Positions 22,998 to 36,108 of a stretch of 64,000 nucleotides of DNA are shown piece after piece (position 1 is the first letter of the stretch; every line of letters begins with the position of its first letter). This DNA comes from Wolfiporia cocos (taxonomy: Eukaryota > Basidiomycota > Agaricomycetes > Polyporales > Phaeolaceae): NCBI GenBank assembly GCA_029448655.1, contig JACCLO010000013.1, positions 1,612,001 to 1,676,000 on the forward strand, written 5' to 3'. The position numbers were made by a program, and so were the translations under genes. The notes beneath the pieces were generated by a model. That model made no database searches. It was not told the DNA's origin and saw only the letters and a list, made by a program, of their open reading frames with translations.

Positions 22998-25051
22998 GCT
23001 AGCTGTGAATAGTACCACACGTCCCTTCGACAAAACGAGTACAGGATGGCGACTGACGGTAAGACAGAGAAAACTCAGAGAGCGCGAAGGGAAAGGTAAG
23101 GCTTGCGGTAACAGGTTCCGGCAGCACCAGGTTGGCCATCTGAGATTTTGCACAAGACACACGCTTGCTACCATTGATTAGGGCGAGTCCGAATAGGTAT
23201 ACCGAATTACGGAAGGATGTGTAATTAATTGACACGTAGACCACTCATTCGGAGATGCGTGATGCTTTTGTTTCTCCCAATGAAATGCAGCCTCGCGCAA
23301 TATGCGCGATCGCGAGGAGTGTTGATACCAGATTCGTCAGACGTCCCTGGCAAAGTGCCAACTATCGTGGGATTAATCGGTGCACGTTATGCTGCAATGG
23401 AGCTTAGATTGGTGGTTATTGTGTGGAAGTAGCGCGCGCAGCGCCGCTGGTTTCGGGGCGTGATCGGCGGTGCCTGGCGCGATCGGTGACGGCGGTGGTC
23501 CGTGCGTAAGGAGCAATTTAGTGTTTATACGGAAAAAGTACATGTACGCACCTCAGCCGTTTGTACTCAACGTACCGGAATCTGGTCACTGCGAATTGAC
23601 AAGCGGCTGCAGACGCCCGTTCGTGGATAATCACTTGATCGTGTGAAGAAAATATCTTGTTTGACATCTATATGGCAATCTCCGCGTCCAGGCGTTGCGT
23701 GCAGTACAGATCAGATCGGCATACCACATAGACCATAGACATACTCCGAATATTTCCCACTGATCTTCTCTTCGATGCGATCTCACCCTGTTCGGAGGCA
23801 GCCTGAAGGCCCATCTGTCAATTTGCCTCACGCATCACAGATCACACACGGAACAAGACAGTTTTGTGTACGTAAAACAAGTTAGCTGTCGCACCAATGC
23901 CACCTTGGTTCCGCGAAAGTTTCCTTCCTTCCCCAAATTACTGGAGGAACGTTAATGTGTTACCAGCACTACTCTCCACGGATGGCGATGGCGACCGCAG
24001 CGCCCCTGTTTCGTGGTGACATTTCCGACACGAGGCCGTCGTAACCGATAGATGTCCACGGTAGCTTTGTTGCTGTACATGTCATTGTACTTCATCAGAG
24101 CTCCTGAGGAAACTCTATTGTACGCTCGGATGTCGTCGCTTCACAATTGCTGTTCCGCATGTTCAGGTCTACCAGATTGGGGGCTTGTTCTCAATAGGAA
24201 ACGAAACAGGTTAGCACCGCATGCGAAGATGATAACTGGCGCTCGGACTTACAGCTCTCCTGTCAAATGGTTGGAGATACGTCCATGCGGCATAGTAACC
24301 GATTTCACTGAGTTGCGCAACGCAGTTCCTCCCTTTCAACGGTATGGGTGTGATTGATGTTCCGAGTCATGAAATGATTCTCCAGAGTAATATAAGTCGA
24401 GTGAATTTACCTCTGTCACAGCTTTGTTTGCTGCTAGTATTGAGCGAATCTGGGCCCAGCGCCGTAGGTGAGAAGCCCGGTGCACCCCCATATATATTAG
24501 GCAGGAGCTTATAGAAAATATGACCTAACAGCTATAATTGTTCTCGCATCCATAAAGTTCACCAAATCTTGATGATTATATCATGTTATCTTCGATATCA
24601 TTTTGACCCATTCAACCAAAAAAGAGTCAACGGTCACACAGGTTATAGTCAATCTGACATCATCGTCAGGGCCGCTCCAAATGTACCGCAACATGGAAGA
24701 ATATCGTCTATGGCGTAAATGCGGCGGAATATCCCGCGAATAGTCACTGTGGTTTGGAACTGGGATAAGGAGAGGTGGGAGGTGGCATCAATGATATCTA
24801 ATGGCACTAGCAAGACGAGTGCGCCTGTATATGTATCACCCATTGGGCCGACACTCTGCTTCACGGATTCCTCTACTCAAAATCTGGCCCTACAGTCACA
24901 ATTATCGTTTGCGAGTCGCCCCTGACACTAACACTATACTGCGAACGCATATAATATCATCATGTATCGAACACACAGGAGATCTCGCTAGTCAATTGGG
25001 GTGGTTCAACAAAAGTTCGAAACGAGCCTCGATAATGAAATGGAATTGACG
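22998..25051. other. Intergenic, no gene recognised
   Basis: About 2 kb upstream of the MFS gene. ORFs up to about 100 residues on both strands lack recognisable domains, and I see no LTR blocks or tandem repeats. Confidence 0.4.
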
Positions 25052-27062
25052 TTACTTGTGAGACACAACTTTCACCCACAGCTCGTCATTCATTGACATT
25101 GTAAATGCATCGCATGGATACCTCTCCTTTGTCTCCAGTGGAACGAGATCAAAGAAGGGAAGGAACCCAGTCCAGATGGCGACGAACTCGTATGCTGCGA
25201 GCTGCGCTCCTGGGCTACGAACAGATGTCAGCGAAGTCGCTAGTGACTCTGACCAGACATACCATGCTCTAGAACCTGCGCCAAACGCATGGAACTTCGG
25301 CGAGGGTGGTTTCACAAACTTCCCCTCCTCATTCAAATGCCGACCAGGGTTGAATACATTAGCTTCAGGGCCCCACACCTAGTATCAAGTCGATGTTCAG
25401 CTCGATAATGAAACGAGATTGCATGCTAACCTTCTCTTCTCGCATCATAGCGTAGTCTGACCATAGTATGTAATCCCCTTTAGCAACACGAATGGGACCA
25501 TGTACACTACCCGGGAATGATGGTATTACATCATCTTTAAGAGCTACGCGTGCATTCTTTGGAACCCCGGGCCATAGCCGAAGGGTCTCGTAGAATACAG
25601 CCATATGGACAGGAAATTTCTGTCAGCGCCCGTTGAGAGATTTCGGAAAACTATAGCTGTCTCATCAATGCGTACCTCAAGATCACCGTATTTGATGATA
25701 CCGTCAAGATTATCTCTTGACAGAGCCTCCGCCCTCATTTGACCAATCCAATCTACAGGCGAACGAGAGAGCTCGTGAAGAGACCATGAAAGAGCGTTCT
25801 GGACGTTATCTTTGCCTGCGAACAGAAGAGTAACAAGAGTATCGCGCAGGATCTCCGGATCCTGTGCATAATCATCTGCGAGCAACGTAGACAAGAAGTC
25901 CTTATGATGTTCATTTAATCCATGGAGCGTGTAGTCTTGTTTCCGAGTATGGACGATGTGATCAATGATTTTGTATAGCTCTTTCCGGTGCGAGTCGAAG
26001 TCTCGACCTATCCGATCAAACTAAGATATATGATAAGTACAGTTATTGCCGCCTCGCAATCTACAGCTGTACCTTCTCTGTGAATCGCCAGAATGGATTG
26101 TACAAGCGTCTGTCTGAGGTTTTGAATATGAACTAATAACGTGAAGATGAAACGGCTTACCCTGAGGAAATACTGTTCAAAGCTAACACGGAATCTACCA
26201 GAGTATTAGGCTTGAATAAACAAGCAGGGTTAGATGTTATCAGATCTGTCTCATAGTTCAACGCCATCTTGCAAAAAATGACCATAGCAACGCGTCCACA
26301 GAAGTCTGGTTTTTCCCATCAGAATATTTAGTCTCCTGACGTATTCGCAGTAACTTACTGTTGAATCCTATGGGCTGATTTATCATAGACGCGTTCATTA
26401 AAAGCTCCTTTGCCACAGGTACAATCTAACACAAAGCCATCATTCACCTGAACTTTGAGCAACATGAAGAGTTGTTGGAACAAACCTCGCTCATGGCACG
26501 AGAGACGTCAACATCAAATGATTGCGTTATAAATATGGGTCTGTCCACAAGTAGCAATGTAGCAAAACAAAGTGGCTCATTGAGCTTCTGTAAATGACTT
26601 ACCTCATGACTCTTCGGCTCATGCGCCATTCTTGACCTTCGGACCCAAATGCGCTAACAGGACCCGGAAACTCCTTGAATATGGATAGAGATACATCTCC
26701 TTTTCCATAGATAGTCCCGTCGTCTTAGACAATATATCAGTTTCGCTCAATTATAGCTTTATTATAAGCTCACGCTTTCGCATGTGTTCGAGCCATTCTG
26801 GTCGGTGTATGACAATGCTACGCCCCCATCTGGGCATTGTGAAAGTGAAAAGTTCTCCGTATCGCTTGTGCAGAACGGATAGGTACATGAGAACTTCCTT
26901 GCGGTGAGCGAAAATTTCAGGCAGATTGCCAATAAGCGGGAGACCACTGGGTCCAGGTAAGTCTTTCCTATAATTTGTTCCAATAGAGTTATTTGGGTAC
27001 TTCCAGATCAACCATGCGAAGACAACAGGGAGCACGCAGAGTATGGAATTTGTGATGGACAT
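25052..27062 (-). CDS. Cytochrome P450 (CYP52/CYP63-like)
   Basis: Second P450. The start at 27062 gives an N-terminal anchor (SILCVLPVVFAWLIW) and a hinge DLPGPSGLPLIGNLPE. An I-helix region (RDTLVTLLFAGKDN), K-helix ExxR (ETLRLWPGVPKNARVALKDD) and SDYAMMRE follow. The haem loop reads FHAFGAGSRAC-PGAQLAAYEF across an intron that splits the Cys codon (TG|C, about 25206-25254). The ETLRL..VPKN..VALKDD pattern resembles clans that hydroxylate alkanes or fatty acids (CYP52, CYP63). Introns are numerous and the middle exons were only partly traced, so minor damage cannot be excluded. Confidence 0.8.
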
Positions 27063-27096
27063 TGTGACCTAGTATTTTGTAACATCTGGATGCCGC

Positions 27097-27104
27097 TATA
27101 TATA
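27097..27104 (-). promoter_or_regulatory. TATA box of the second P450
   Basis: TATATATA, 35 bases upstream of the start codon at 27062 on the minus strand. The short distance implies a very short 5' leader or a start further upstream. Confidence 0.4.
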
Positions 27105-28965
27105 CAAACCGGATATCCGCGAAACTCCGACAAGATCGAACTCAAATCTCATATGCTTATGAGCTCACGAGGTATCCCAGTGATTCATGCCGTGCCAATG
27201 ATGAGTTGAGTCTTCGTATTCTACGATGCCTGGTGGCGCTATAGTAGCTTGTAGCATCTTACTATGATATCGAAATGTGTGCCGTCGATTTATTCTTCGG
27301 AACCTTTGTAACATTTATCGATAAATTAATCACTTTGTTTGTGAATAATATGTATATTCTCAAACCATAAAAGCCTCAAGATCCTCTATATCTGCACTAG
27401 GACTCCCCGCTATATGCCTACCGCTATGTCGCCCCTCAGGTTATTCTCTCTTTGTGCCAATCGCGCTCAAACTATAATAACTCTATCTTGTAAGTTTGGC
27501 ACCAAAACAGATGGCATACGTGAACCAGAGGAATAGAAAAACAGGAATCGCGGCGGAAATAGTGTAAACTATGATATCCGCTGAGTGTCATAGTGATACA
27601 GGCACTGTGACTTTGATCTCTGGTATTCAGGGATAAAGTACTCAGCCGAAAGAGTGCCGGATAGCCTAACTTGAACCGACATCGGAGACTATGAGCACCT
27701 CCAGCATGATTGGCCCGATCTCGTGCTCTTGCCATACAACAGAACAGGGCTGAGAGGGCAACAACATGTGGTGGGAGGCCAATGATCAAATGGTCATATG
27801 TATATGTGCGAGCGATTAGGCCTTAGGGATCAAACGCAAAAATGGTTTACGTAGCTGGATGGAGCCCATGTGTCCAACGTCCTCCACAATTTGAGCTCGT
27901 GTTTTTAAATCGCCTTTCTAGTCTAGTTCTCCCAGAGGAGTGGAATGTAATACCGCTACAAAAAATCTATTTCGTTGTTTTTCAGACACACGTTTCACTC
28001 ACAGATCAACACTTTGACGGAGAAATCAACTGATTTGACTTGCTAGATACGATCCCTTAATCACGGTTATTGAATGCACATAACAGTTAATGTCGAGGAG
28101 CCCTCAATGTTGCAGCCAACTTCTAGCATTGTCTCTACCATGTCATGTGTAACATGCCGCTCAATTGAACAATTAGAACGTCACGTCAAGATCACACACA
28201 TATCACGCCTTGACCATTGACCGAGGTCAACACTTGATCCAGGCCAAGCCCAGGCCTGTCCAGGACATAAAAGCCCTGTCCTTCCGGTTATCGATCGACA
28301 TGATGTTTTGTGAGACTGTGTCGAAGAAGATTCATTCGATCTTATCTGAAGTTGTGAACATACGGTCAAAGGCCCTGTTCGACTAGAGTTATTATCAGAA
28401 TAGCATATATCGTTCATTTTGAACAACCACGTGTCAGCGTCTCGTTTATTGTATTGTAAATGGAAGCCTGCAATCATTGTGTCGATTAGACTCCCGGCCC
28501 TTGTAACAGAAGCAAGTACATTTTTCTAGACACATGATTCCCGATGGATATGTGCTACCCAAGTGTGTTTGACCGTATCAACTCACGCAACCGGTGCCCC
28601 GGCAGCCATGCCAACGATGATCGATAATCGATGAAGCAGACTCCATCGTGTGATGCCATGGATTGTTGTGGATATGAAGATAGGCTTTGCATAACTCGCC
28701 ACGGATCAAGATGTCTGCGTTAAAGAAGTCGGATAACATAATCCGCCCTGAAAACTGTAGCATGTCACACGTGAATGTATGCCGAACGTCGTTACGGATT
28801 GCGTACCAGATCCACTGGTGATTGGTTGTGACTAAAGGGACGCTTATGAAGGCGACAGATTCCAAGTTGCAGCCTCGTTCGCACGGCGCACTTGCTGGTA
28901 GAATCGTTGTAGTACTTGTTCTATATTCGGAACAATACTAACAACCAACTATCTCATCAATGAGA
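27105..28965. other. Intergenic, no gene recognised
   Basis: AT-richer DNA between divergent promoters. No ORF has a recognisable domain. A cluster of ccttgacc/ggtcaa motifs occurs near 28208-28250, of unknown meaning. Confidence 0.4.
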
Positions 28966-29048
28966 GCGCACATAAATAGATCCCAGTAGCCCGGCGCAAC
29001 CTCTACCCTGCGCTTTACCTCTTCGAATCCGCTTTAAACGAGGTCCGT

Positions 29049-30735
29049 ATGTTTGTACCTACTGTAGCATGGCTGTAAGTGCATTTGATGGAACTACATG
29101 TACAATCACATCTAACCGACCATGCACAGAGCGGGACCAAACGTATGCGTCCTAGCGCAGCTCTTTGTGACCTAGTGCCTTAGCTAATGCCTTTTAGATC
29201 CTCGGAATGTTTTTCAACTGGGCACTGCTGGGAGTGCTGAATATACAGATTTGTGCGCTCGTGCAGCTGTCACCGAGGCTGCTCACCGATATCTTGACCA
29301 GATTTGTATTATCTCAATTTCCCAAAGGACAAAGCGGTTCTCAAATTGCTAGGTGATCTTCGCTCTCAATCGTGAAACACCTTATAAGCTGACTATATAC
29401 CGCGCTGCATGTGCTTCAATAAGTCTATTTCATGCTTGTATTGGAATGGGTGCAAACTGGGTTGTTAACTTCTGCGTCGTTCGAGATATTCGTCTATAAG
29501 TATGGTGACATAGCAGCAATCGCTGCACGTTACAACACCTGGTTCTCCATACCAATAATGTGTGGCGTTGAGTCTATGATCGTCCAGATGTTCTTTGCAT
29601 GGCGCATTTACGCCTTTGGAAGAGCTCATGTAGCGCACCGTGTTATTGCTGCTGCAATTTCCGTGGTAGGCTCCATATCGATCCGAGTAATATACGTACT
29701 GATAAGCGCTGCAGTTGTCGCTATTGCAAGGTATAACAGCGCTAGTGAATGGAGCACTTGTATGACGGTATCTGCATTGTGTTGGTTGCGTACTAAGTTG
29801 TTGCGTAGGAAAAGAACGAGCAATCTGCGTCGTCATACAAGGGGGCAATCGCTGTGTCGCTCATTGTAAGCTGCCAAGACCTCTTTGATTGCTACAAAAA
29901 GTGATTCAATCTCTTATAGTTGTGGCTATCGGTCAGCGTGGTAGTTGATGTCGCTATTGCAGTCGCGATGACAATCATGGTATCGTACACTGCCATGTAA
30001 TTCAGCCATTGCTTATTAAGAAATGTTTAAAGCTCCTGCGGAACAAAACGGGCATCGCGCATACAGACGTATTAATAAACCGAATGATCCGTTTGGTAGT
30101 TGAAACAGGCTCGTTAACTGGTACGCACTTTGTTCTGTTGCCTCAACAGGTACCTGAAACCTGCTACTCAGCATCCATGGCCATATTAATATTGGTTCTT
30201 GCAATGACACCTCCGGTTAGAGGATGTTCTGATTTGTCCGAATTGCTGATTTAAATCGATTGATCTCAGGTCAAAGAGACTCTCACATACGAGGCCCCGT
30301 AAGAGCAGCCTTCCCAGTTGTTGATATGTCCTTGCTCACGAATTGTAGAGCTCTCATGCTAACGAAGCTGTAAGTCGCTATCATTCATCTTATGTTGATT
30401 GATGATGGACACTTTTGTAGCTATGCAAATACGTTTATGACAAACCTCAATAATCGAGCATTCGTCAGAAGGGCAAATCAATCTATTTCAATGAGCCGAT
30501 TTATCACTACTGTGGGCTCTACACACAGGGAAGTTGTTCTTGCTTCTACCCAGGGACTTCATACAACACAAAGCGATACCACTGCAGTAACTTCTTACGA
30601 ATTTGACGTATCACTGGACAACTTAGAGGTAAGTATTTCATTAACAGTATATCTGCCATGAAGCATAGTTTCTGAGCTTATTTGATGCAGAAACACAGTG
30701 GGTCTCAACTAGAAGAGATGAATACTGTCCATTAA
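29049..30735 (+). CDS. DUF6534-type multi-pass membrane protein
   Basis: Basidiomycete-specific family of about seven membrane helices, function unknown. Spliced pieces show the expected order: ILGMFFNWALLGVLNIQ, then a helix containing VLEWVQTGLLTSASFEIFV, then MIVQMFFAWRIYAFGR and RVIAAAISVVGSISI. The conserved loop LINRMIRLVVETGSLTG comes next, and finally the LYANTFMTNLNNR element that ends the domain. The start ATG 29049 is followed by a donor at about 29075. A last small exon from about 30691 gives the stop near 30733-30735. A TATA-like cataaata lies at 28971. The middle contains many introns and boundaries are approximate. Confidence 0.68.
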
Positions 30736-30739
30736 TCTC

Positions 30740-32105
30740 CAATGATTGTAACATTCGTTATCACAACTTATTCATCCATTCCTTACTCCGTATTCACATA
30801 TTTTGTTTTTGGTGCATTACACAATGTAGCAGGGTATGTCCACTGCTTTCCAATGAATGATTCGTTACTGTGTGTATAGATTATGCCACTCACGCCCGGG
30901 TTCGCTTATAAAAAGAATAACATTGACGCGATTTAGGATATGTTTATGTGAGTCTAAGTGACAAAATACTGAGAAGTTGGCTGATCTCAGTGGATCCTTT
31001 TCGAGCCATGCAATTAAACACTCACGTACTCCTGTATACACCTACAATCACAACGAGTTTCATGCCACATGAAGAAGCTGTATATCCCGCTACCTGAGGT
31101 AGGGGGTTTTGTAGTAAGTCCGAAATGCGGACTGTGCAACAAATGTCAAATATTAATGACAGGCTTCTGATTTCACTGCTGTTCTTTATGAGTACATATA
31201 CACATGAACAGAGTTGATCATCATTGATGGGTAATTCATGGGAAAGCTCAATCACATTGACAGCGAAAAGCTTAGGTTTTAACAGGATTTGATCTCAATT
31301 ATTGAGCTCCACCCCCCCTCATGGTCTGGCCTCCTGGACAGAGGGTTGGCAGTGATGTGCTAGCAGAGGGTCTACCCACAACAAATGGATGGGGTTGCCA
31401 TGCCAGGGTCTTGGGGGGTAGCTAGTGGTATACTCTTTGATCACCACTGCATTGGAAGGTATATGGAGGGGCAAGCTGTTCACATTCCAGAATTTTTCGG
31501 TGTTACTGAGGATCCTGATTGGATCAGCTTGGTAGAGGCTTTGTTGCATTGGTCCGAGTCTTGGGGTGCAGGTCAGGCAGTTGAGTGCCCTATGAAAAAC
31601 TGGAGCTTGATTCAGTGAGTACAGATCTAAGTAAATTTGAAACCAAGCCATTGCTGTGACTCTTGCTTGATTTCAGGGCAAGGCAGAATACTAAGGTGTG
31701 ACTATAGCAATATTGGGACTTAGCATTCAACTGCTCCACACTGTGCTGTACCATGGTAAGCCCTGTTCAACCAGGGCCCAATTTCCTGTCAGGATTTCAA
31801 ACCAATAATAAAAAGTTCAATTCAGATATGAATTGATCCAATTCAGACTACACCCTGTAACCACCCCATATCAGTATCACAGCATACTAGAAGCTCTATA
31901 AAATGTCTGAATAACTCCAGTAACACACTGATACCACAGGGTGATATTTAAACACAAGGTTTGCAAGCTCCTGATCTACTCAGAGACAAATATAGTCAAA
32001 AGCCACACAGAGATCAGGTTCACTTCTTTCAATTTTAATACTTCACAGAATTACACCTGAGAACATAAGAACCCACACATACATTCTAAGAAGCTTTCAT
32101 GAAAC
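30740..32105. other. Gene-free, weak LTR-2-like traces
   Basis: No gene is recognisable. About 31700-31800 has a weakly LTR-2-like start (gacttagcattcaac), and 31385-31618 gives an ORF without domain. It marks the edge of the repeat-rich tract. Confidence 0.35.
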
Positions 32106-32600
32106 TGTTACAGATCGAATATCCATTCAGCCATGGTAACTTGGACGAGTTACTTGGTGAGTCAAGTAGCGCACTACTTGTCAAACTCAGGGGCTGGTAC
32201 TGGAGCATCAGAGTCTCAATAATGAGTTGGGGAGCTTAGTTGTGTAAGTTTGAGAACAAGTATAAGACCCTTGTAGTCCAACAAGGTCAAGCTAAGGAAC
32301 TCAGCCAGTATGTACATTGGATGATATACTGCTACTCATGGATCAGGGTCATAGTGTCCTTGGTACTGCTACCATTAAGTCCATAAGGCTAGTATGCTAT
32401 GTTGAATGGTAAGAAGGTCATGGTTGAGTGCAACAGGGGTTGAAATACAAGAACTGCGGTGGTTGGACACCCAAGTACACACTAGAACATGATATGACTG
32501 GAACATACAGGGCATAGGGTGTTGAGACCCTGTGGCAAAACACCGAGTACTGACTATAACCTGATATGAGAAGGTCATATGGGCATAGGGTGTTGGTCAA
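32106..32600 (-). repeat. Degenerate solo LTR-2
   Basis: Minus-strand LTR-2 can be followed from tgttacagatcgaatatcc through the start-site block (ccaacaaggtcaagc near 32276) and the stccttggtactgctac-like block. The distal end is lost in a simple-repeat tract, and no target duplication was found. Confidence 0.6.
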
Positions 32601-32609
32601 GAAACAGAG

Positions 32610-32770
32610 GCCATGGAGACTGCAGTTGAGGAGGTCATGGGGACTGTGGAAGTCACAGTTGTGGAAGTCACGGTTGAGGAGGTTACAGTTGAGAAGGTTT
32701 CAGAAGTTGTGGGAGTTGAGGTCGCAGTCATGGAGGTCATGGAGGTCACAGAGGTCACAAGCCGAAGTCG
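32610..32770. repeat. Imperfect short tandem repeats
   Basis: Irregular copies of about 9-18 bp, variations on gttgaggaggtcacagt, giving Val/Glu-rich translation in one frame. Probably expanded from the decayed end of the LTR next to it. Confidence 0.5.
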
Positions 32771-32965
32771 AGAAAAAGAGATATTTTACAGTTCTATCAT
32801 AACAAAAACCCTAACTTAGTTATAATTCAGAGATCTGCAGAAACACATGTTTACCACACATCACTGATCCTCAACCACAACACACATGTTCTTGACCACA
32901 GAAACCCTTAACATCAGTCTAACAAAGTCTATTAGCTTTAGTCCCTTGCCCAGACACCACATAAC

Positions 32966-33676
32966 TGTTACAGGTTGAATACACGTTCGTATATTTGAGT
33001 TGTGAATATAAATCATTCTTTTGTGCGTAGTCTTGTGGATGAGCACAAGGCAAATATTACCTGAATAAGCCTGTGGGCCCTAAGTCAAAGACTCTAGGGG
33101 ACTGTTCAAAATTCAATACGTGTTAGAGAATATTATCGGTTCAGGGGCAAGTCTTCTAGAATATAAGACTTGCCTAAGTCTGAGAAGTCAGTGTGCACTT
33201 TGAGGACTTAGTTGGTTCAGGGCTTGGCAAATACTGAGCATAGTTTCCTATGTTTGAGAATGAGTATAAAACTTCTTGTTTATACAACAAGATTGAGCTG
33301 GAGGGCCTCGACACTAAGTACATTGGTTTATATACTACATCAGGTTGTAGGAGTCCTGTTGGTCCCAGATGTCACTGATACTATCTACACTATAGTATGA
33401 GATATTTGATAGGTATGTAGCGATGTATCTGAAATGATGGATATAAATGATAATGGTGGTTGAATGCCATCTGTCAGTCAGCAAATGATAAATATGAAAC
33501 GAGGACAGAGTTGGATCTGTCAAGATCGAAATGTGCCCTATACACTAGTACAACTGTGGATGTGCCCAGTAGGATTATGAGTAGCCAGGAGAGTTGGTTG
33601 TGCAACAAGTCCCTGTATCGTATTCACCCGATGGTGAGTTCTGTCAGTGTTTGAAAAATCAAAAATAATTGTAATA
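32966..33676 (-). repeat. Old solo LTR-1 with TSD ATAAC
   Basis: 711 bp, diverged; the last bases gtaata stand for gtaaca. ATAAC is present on both sides (32961-32965 and 33677-33681). Many differences from younger copies are C-to-T or G-to-A. Confidence 0.88.
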
Positions 33677-33681
33677 ATAAC

Positions 33682-34206
33682 TATCACAGGCATGTGAGAC
33701 ATATAGTTACAAACAGGAGAGTCATGTATATAAGACTAGCCAGTACCATTGCTATACCCTAGTTTTGGTTTAATCAATACTTCACCATTCTACTGTGCAA
33801 AAGGAAACCAGAGAGCCCAATTCACTCCCAGCCTCATTACTCACTGCTAGGCAACAACTTGTTATCTCAATATTCACTTAGTACTCTATTGCTGAGCTCA
33901 TAACACATCTTGACAACTTTCAAGGACCTCTTTCTGATATTCCATTGTCAGCACCAACAACCTCATTTCAATTCTAACACACTATCAAACCCAGAATACC
34001 AGTATGCCTACCAAGTAAGCAGTTCTACTAACAGGATTATCTACAGATATATGGCAAGACTTTCATAGCCCAGTGACATTCACAAATATTCAGATTATAC
34101 AGGCTTTATCTAAGTTTCATATCACACACCAAGAGTGCACTCTGACATTTCTCCTGTATTGTTCTATGTCCTGTTTGTTTATTGCATCTGACTGTGACAT
34201 CTATTG
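33682..34206. other. Repeat-derived DNA, nothing identified
   Basis: No ORF or known repeat is recognisable. From 34207 (tgttacag) the sequence resembles the start of a minus-strand LTR-2 copy that hosts the insertions below. Confidence 0.35.
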
Positions 34207-34333
34207 TGTTACAGATCAAATACCTGTTGACTGAATATCCTAAGTCAGATATTCATTATCATCAAGTAGCAGACTACTTGTCAACCCTAAGACCATGGTT
34301 GACACAAGCAACAAATTCAAACAAGAGCCCTGG

Positions 34334-35704
34334 TGTTACGGGTCGTATACCCGTTCGTAAATTCAATGTGCAAATTAAAATTGTTCTTCTGCATGTAGTC
34401 CGGTGGATGAGTGCAAAGTGAATATATCTGTGATACACCTTCTGTTACAGGTTGTATACCCATTTGTATATTCGATGTGAATATAAATTGTTCTTCTGCG
34501 TGTAGTCCGGCGGACGAGTGCAAGGCGGATATATCTGTGATACACCTTCGGGCCCTAAGTCAAAGACTCTAGAGGATTGTTCGATATCCAATACACATTA
34601 GAGGATATAATATGCTCTGATGCAAGCCTTGTAGAATATAAGACTTGCCTAAGTCCGAGAAGTTGATGGGCACTTCGAGGACTTAGTCGGTTCAAGAGCT
34701 TGGTGAATACTGAGCATAGTTTCCTATGTTTGAGAATGAGTATAAGACTCCTTGTTTATACAACAAGGTCGAGCTGAAGAGCCTCGACGGTAAGTACATT
34801 GACTTATATACTATGCTAGGTTTTAGGAGTCTTGTCTGTCCCAGATGTCACTGATTGACACAGTCTTACCTGACTGTGCGACTGGCCTCTAGCCAGGGCT
34901 ATACTCCTACTCCAGTACACGCGAACGTGTGCAGACGTGCTGTTGTCGACGGCGGGTCATATACCTTACAGTGTTGACCAAGTGCCTAGGTATGTTGATC
35001 AGCCTCAGACTAGCGAGTCAAGGAGTGATGAGGGGAGTGGCACGGCACACAGAGAGGATTGAGAAATGGGGCCTTGCCCCAATTGTCGAGAATCTCAAAG
35101 ATGAGGATGTAAATCCTCATCACACCTACTTATATACATGCAGTAGAAGCCAGTAATGGCTGCCCTAAAGTGCTGGCCCAAGCGCAATAACTAAGGGACC
35201 ATGTGATACTGTAACTACAGTGATGCAGTATGTAACAGGCAGTGACCATAACGTGATGGTATGAAAGTGCACGCCTACCCTAGGGTCACATGTGACCTGA
35301 TCAGGGCATCTAGACTAGAGGGATGGAGACGTGGAGGGTGCGGCTATATGCTAAGGAATAGGCAATAAAATACCTGGGATAAGTCAGTGATCGTTCTGTG
35401 ACACCGATACTATCTACGCTATAGTCTGAAACATTTGATAAGCATGTAGTGATACATCCAAAATGATAGATAGGAATGATATGACGGTTGAACGCCATCT
35501 GTCAATCACAAAATGATAAGTATGAAACGAGGGCAGAGTTGGATCTGCCAGAGTCAAAATGCGCCCTATACACTAGCACAGCTGGGGTTAGGCCCAATGT
35601 GTCCATGAATAGCCAGGGAGGTTGGTTGCACAACAAGTCCCTGTATCGGGATCACCCAATGGTGAGTTCTGCCAGCGTTCGTAAAAATCAGAATAATCGT
35701 AACT
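34334..35704 (-). repeat. Solo LTR-1 with internal duplication, TSD CCTGG
   Basis: CCTGG flanks both ends (34329-34333 and 35705-35709). The first 109 bp are duplicated in tandem (34334-34442 and from 34443). Subtracting that duplication and the LTR-5 insertion at 34856-35403 with its target repeat leaves 709 bp, the normal length. Confidence 0.88.
34856..35403. repeat. Solo LTR-5 inside LTR-1
   Basis: 548 bp, tgacacag...ctgtgaca, flanked by CTGAT (34851-34855) and CCGAT (35404-35408); the uninterrupted LTR-1 copies have CCGAT here. It is the third level of nesting. Confidence 0.85.
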
Positions 35705-36108
35705 CCTGGACAATAGTACTTGCTCAAAGGCATATTGCTAGCAGGGATTGTTCAAGGCGTAAAAGGCCAAGATGAGTCTGGGATGCTACCCAGCTCAAGG
35801 GCCAGTATATATGTTACTCTACTGTTTGTACATGTTATGCCTGGCAGCCAGTAATGGCAGAGTCTATGGTAATGTAGTGGTGAAATGTAGATCATACAGT
35901 ATTCATATGGTTGATTGAGGGTGATCATAGATGATCATTGTGGCTACACTGAGTGTCTGGTTAGGGTTTGGCATGTGACTAGGGTTACAATATAAGGAAC
36001 ATGCACTAAGATAAGAATAAGAGTTGGTGAGGCATTGTGCCAAGCCATGTCTGAGGCAATGAAATCAGCCTGTGACAGTGGTCTTAAGGATCAGAGCTCA
36101 GGTAATCA

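Larger units (their letters stand above)
34300..36077 (+). repeat. Solo LTR-3 hosting other insertions
   Basis: Begins tgacacaagcaac (34300) and resumes after 35709 with atagtacttgctcaaaggc, ending cagcctgtgaca at 36077. Flanks ATGGT (34295-34299) and GTGGT (36078-36082) are a target duplication with one transition. Interrupted by the LTR-1 at 34334-35704. Confidence 0.78.

Noticed and set aside
32613..32819. Val/Glu-rich ORF
   Set aside because: It is translation of an imperfect short tandem repeat next to a decayed LTR.
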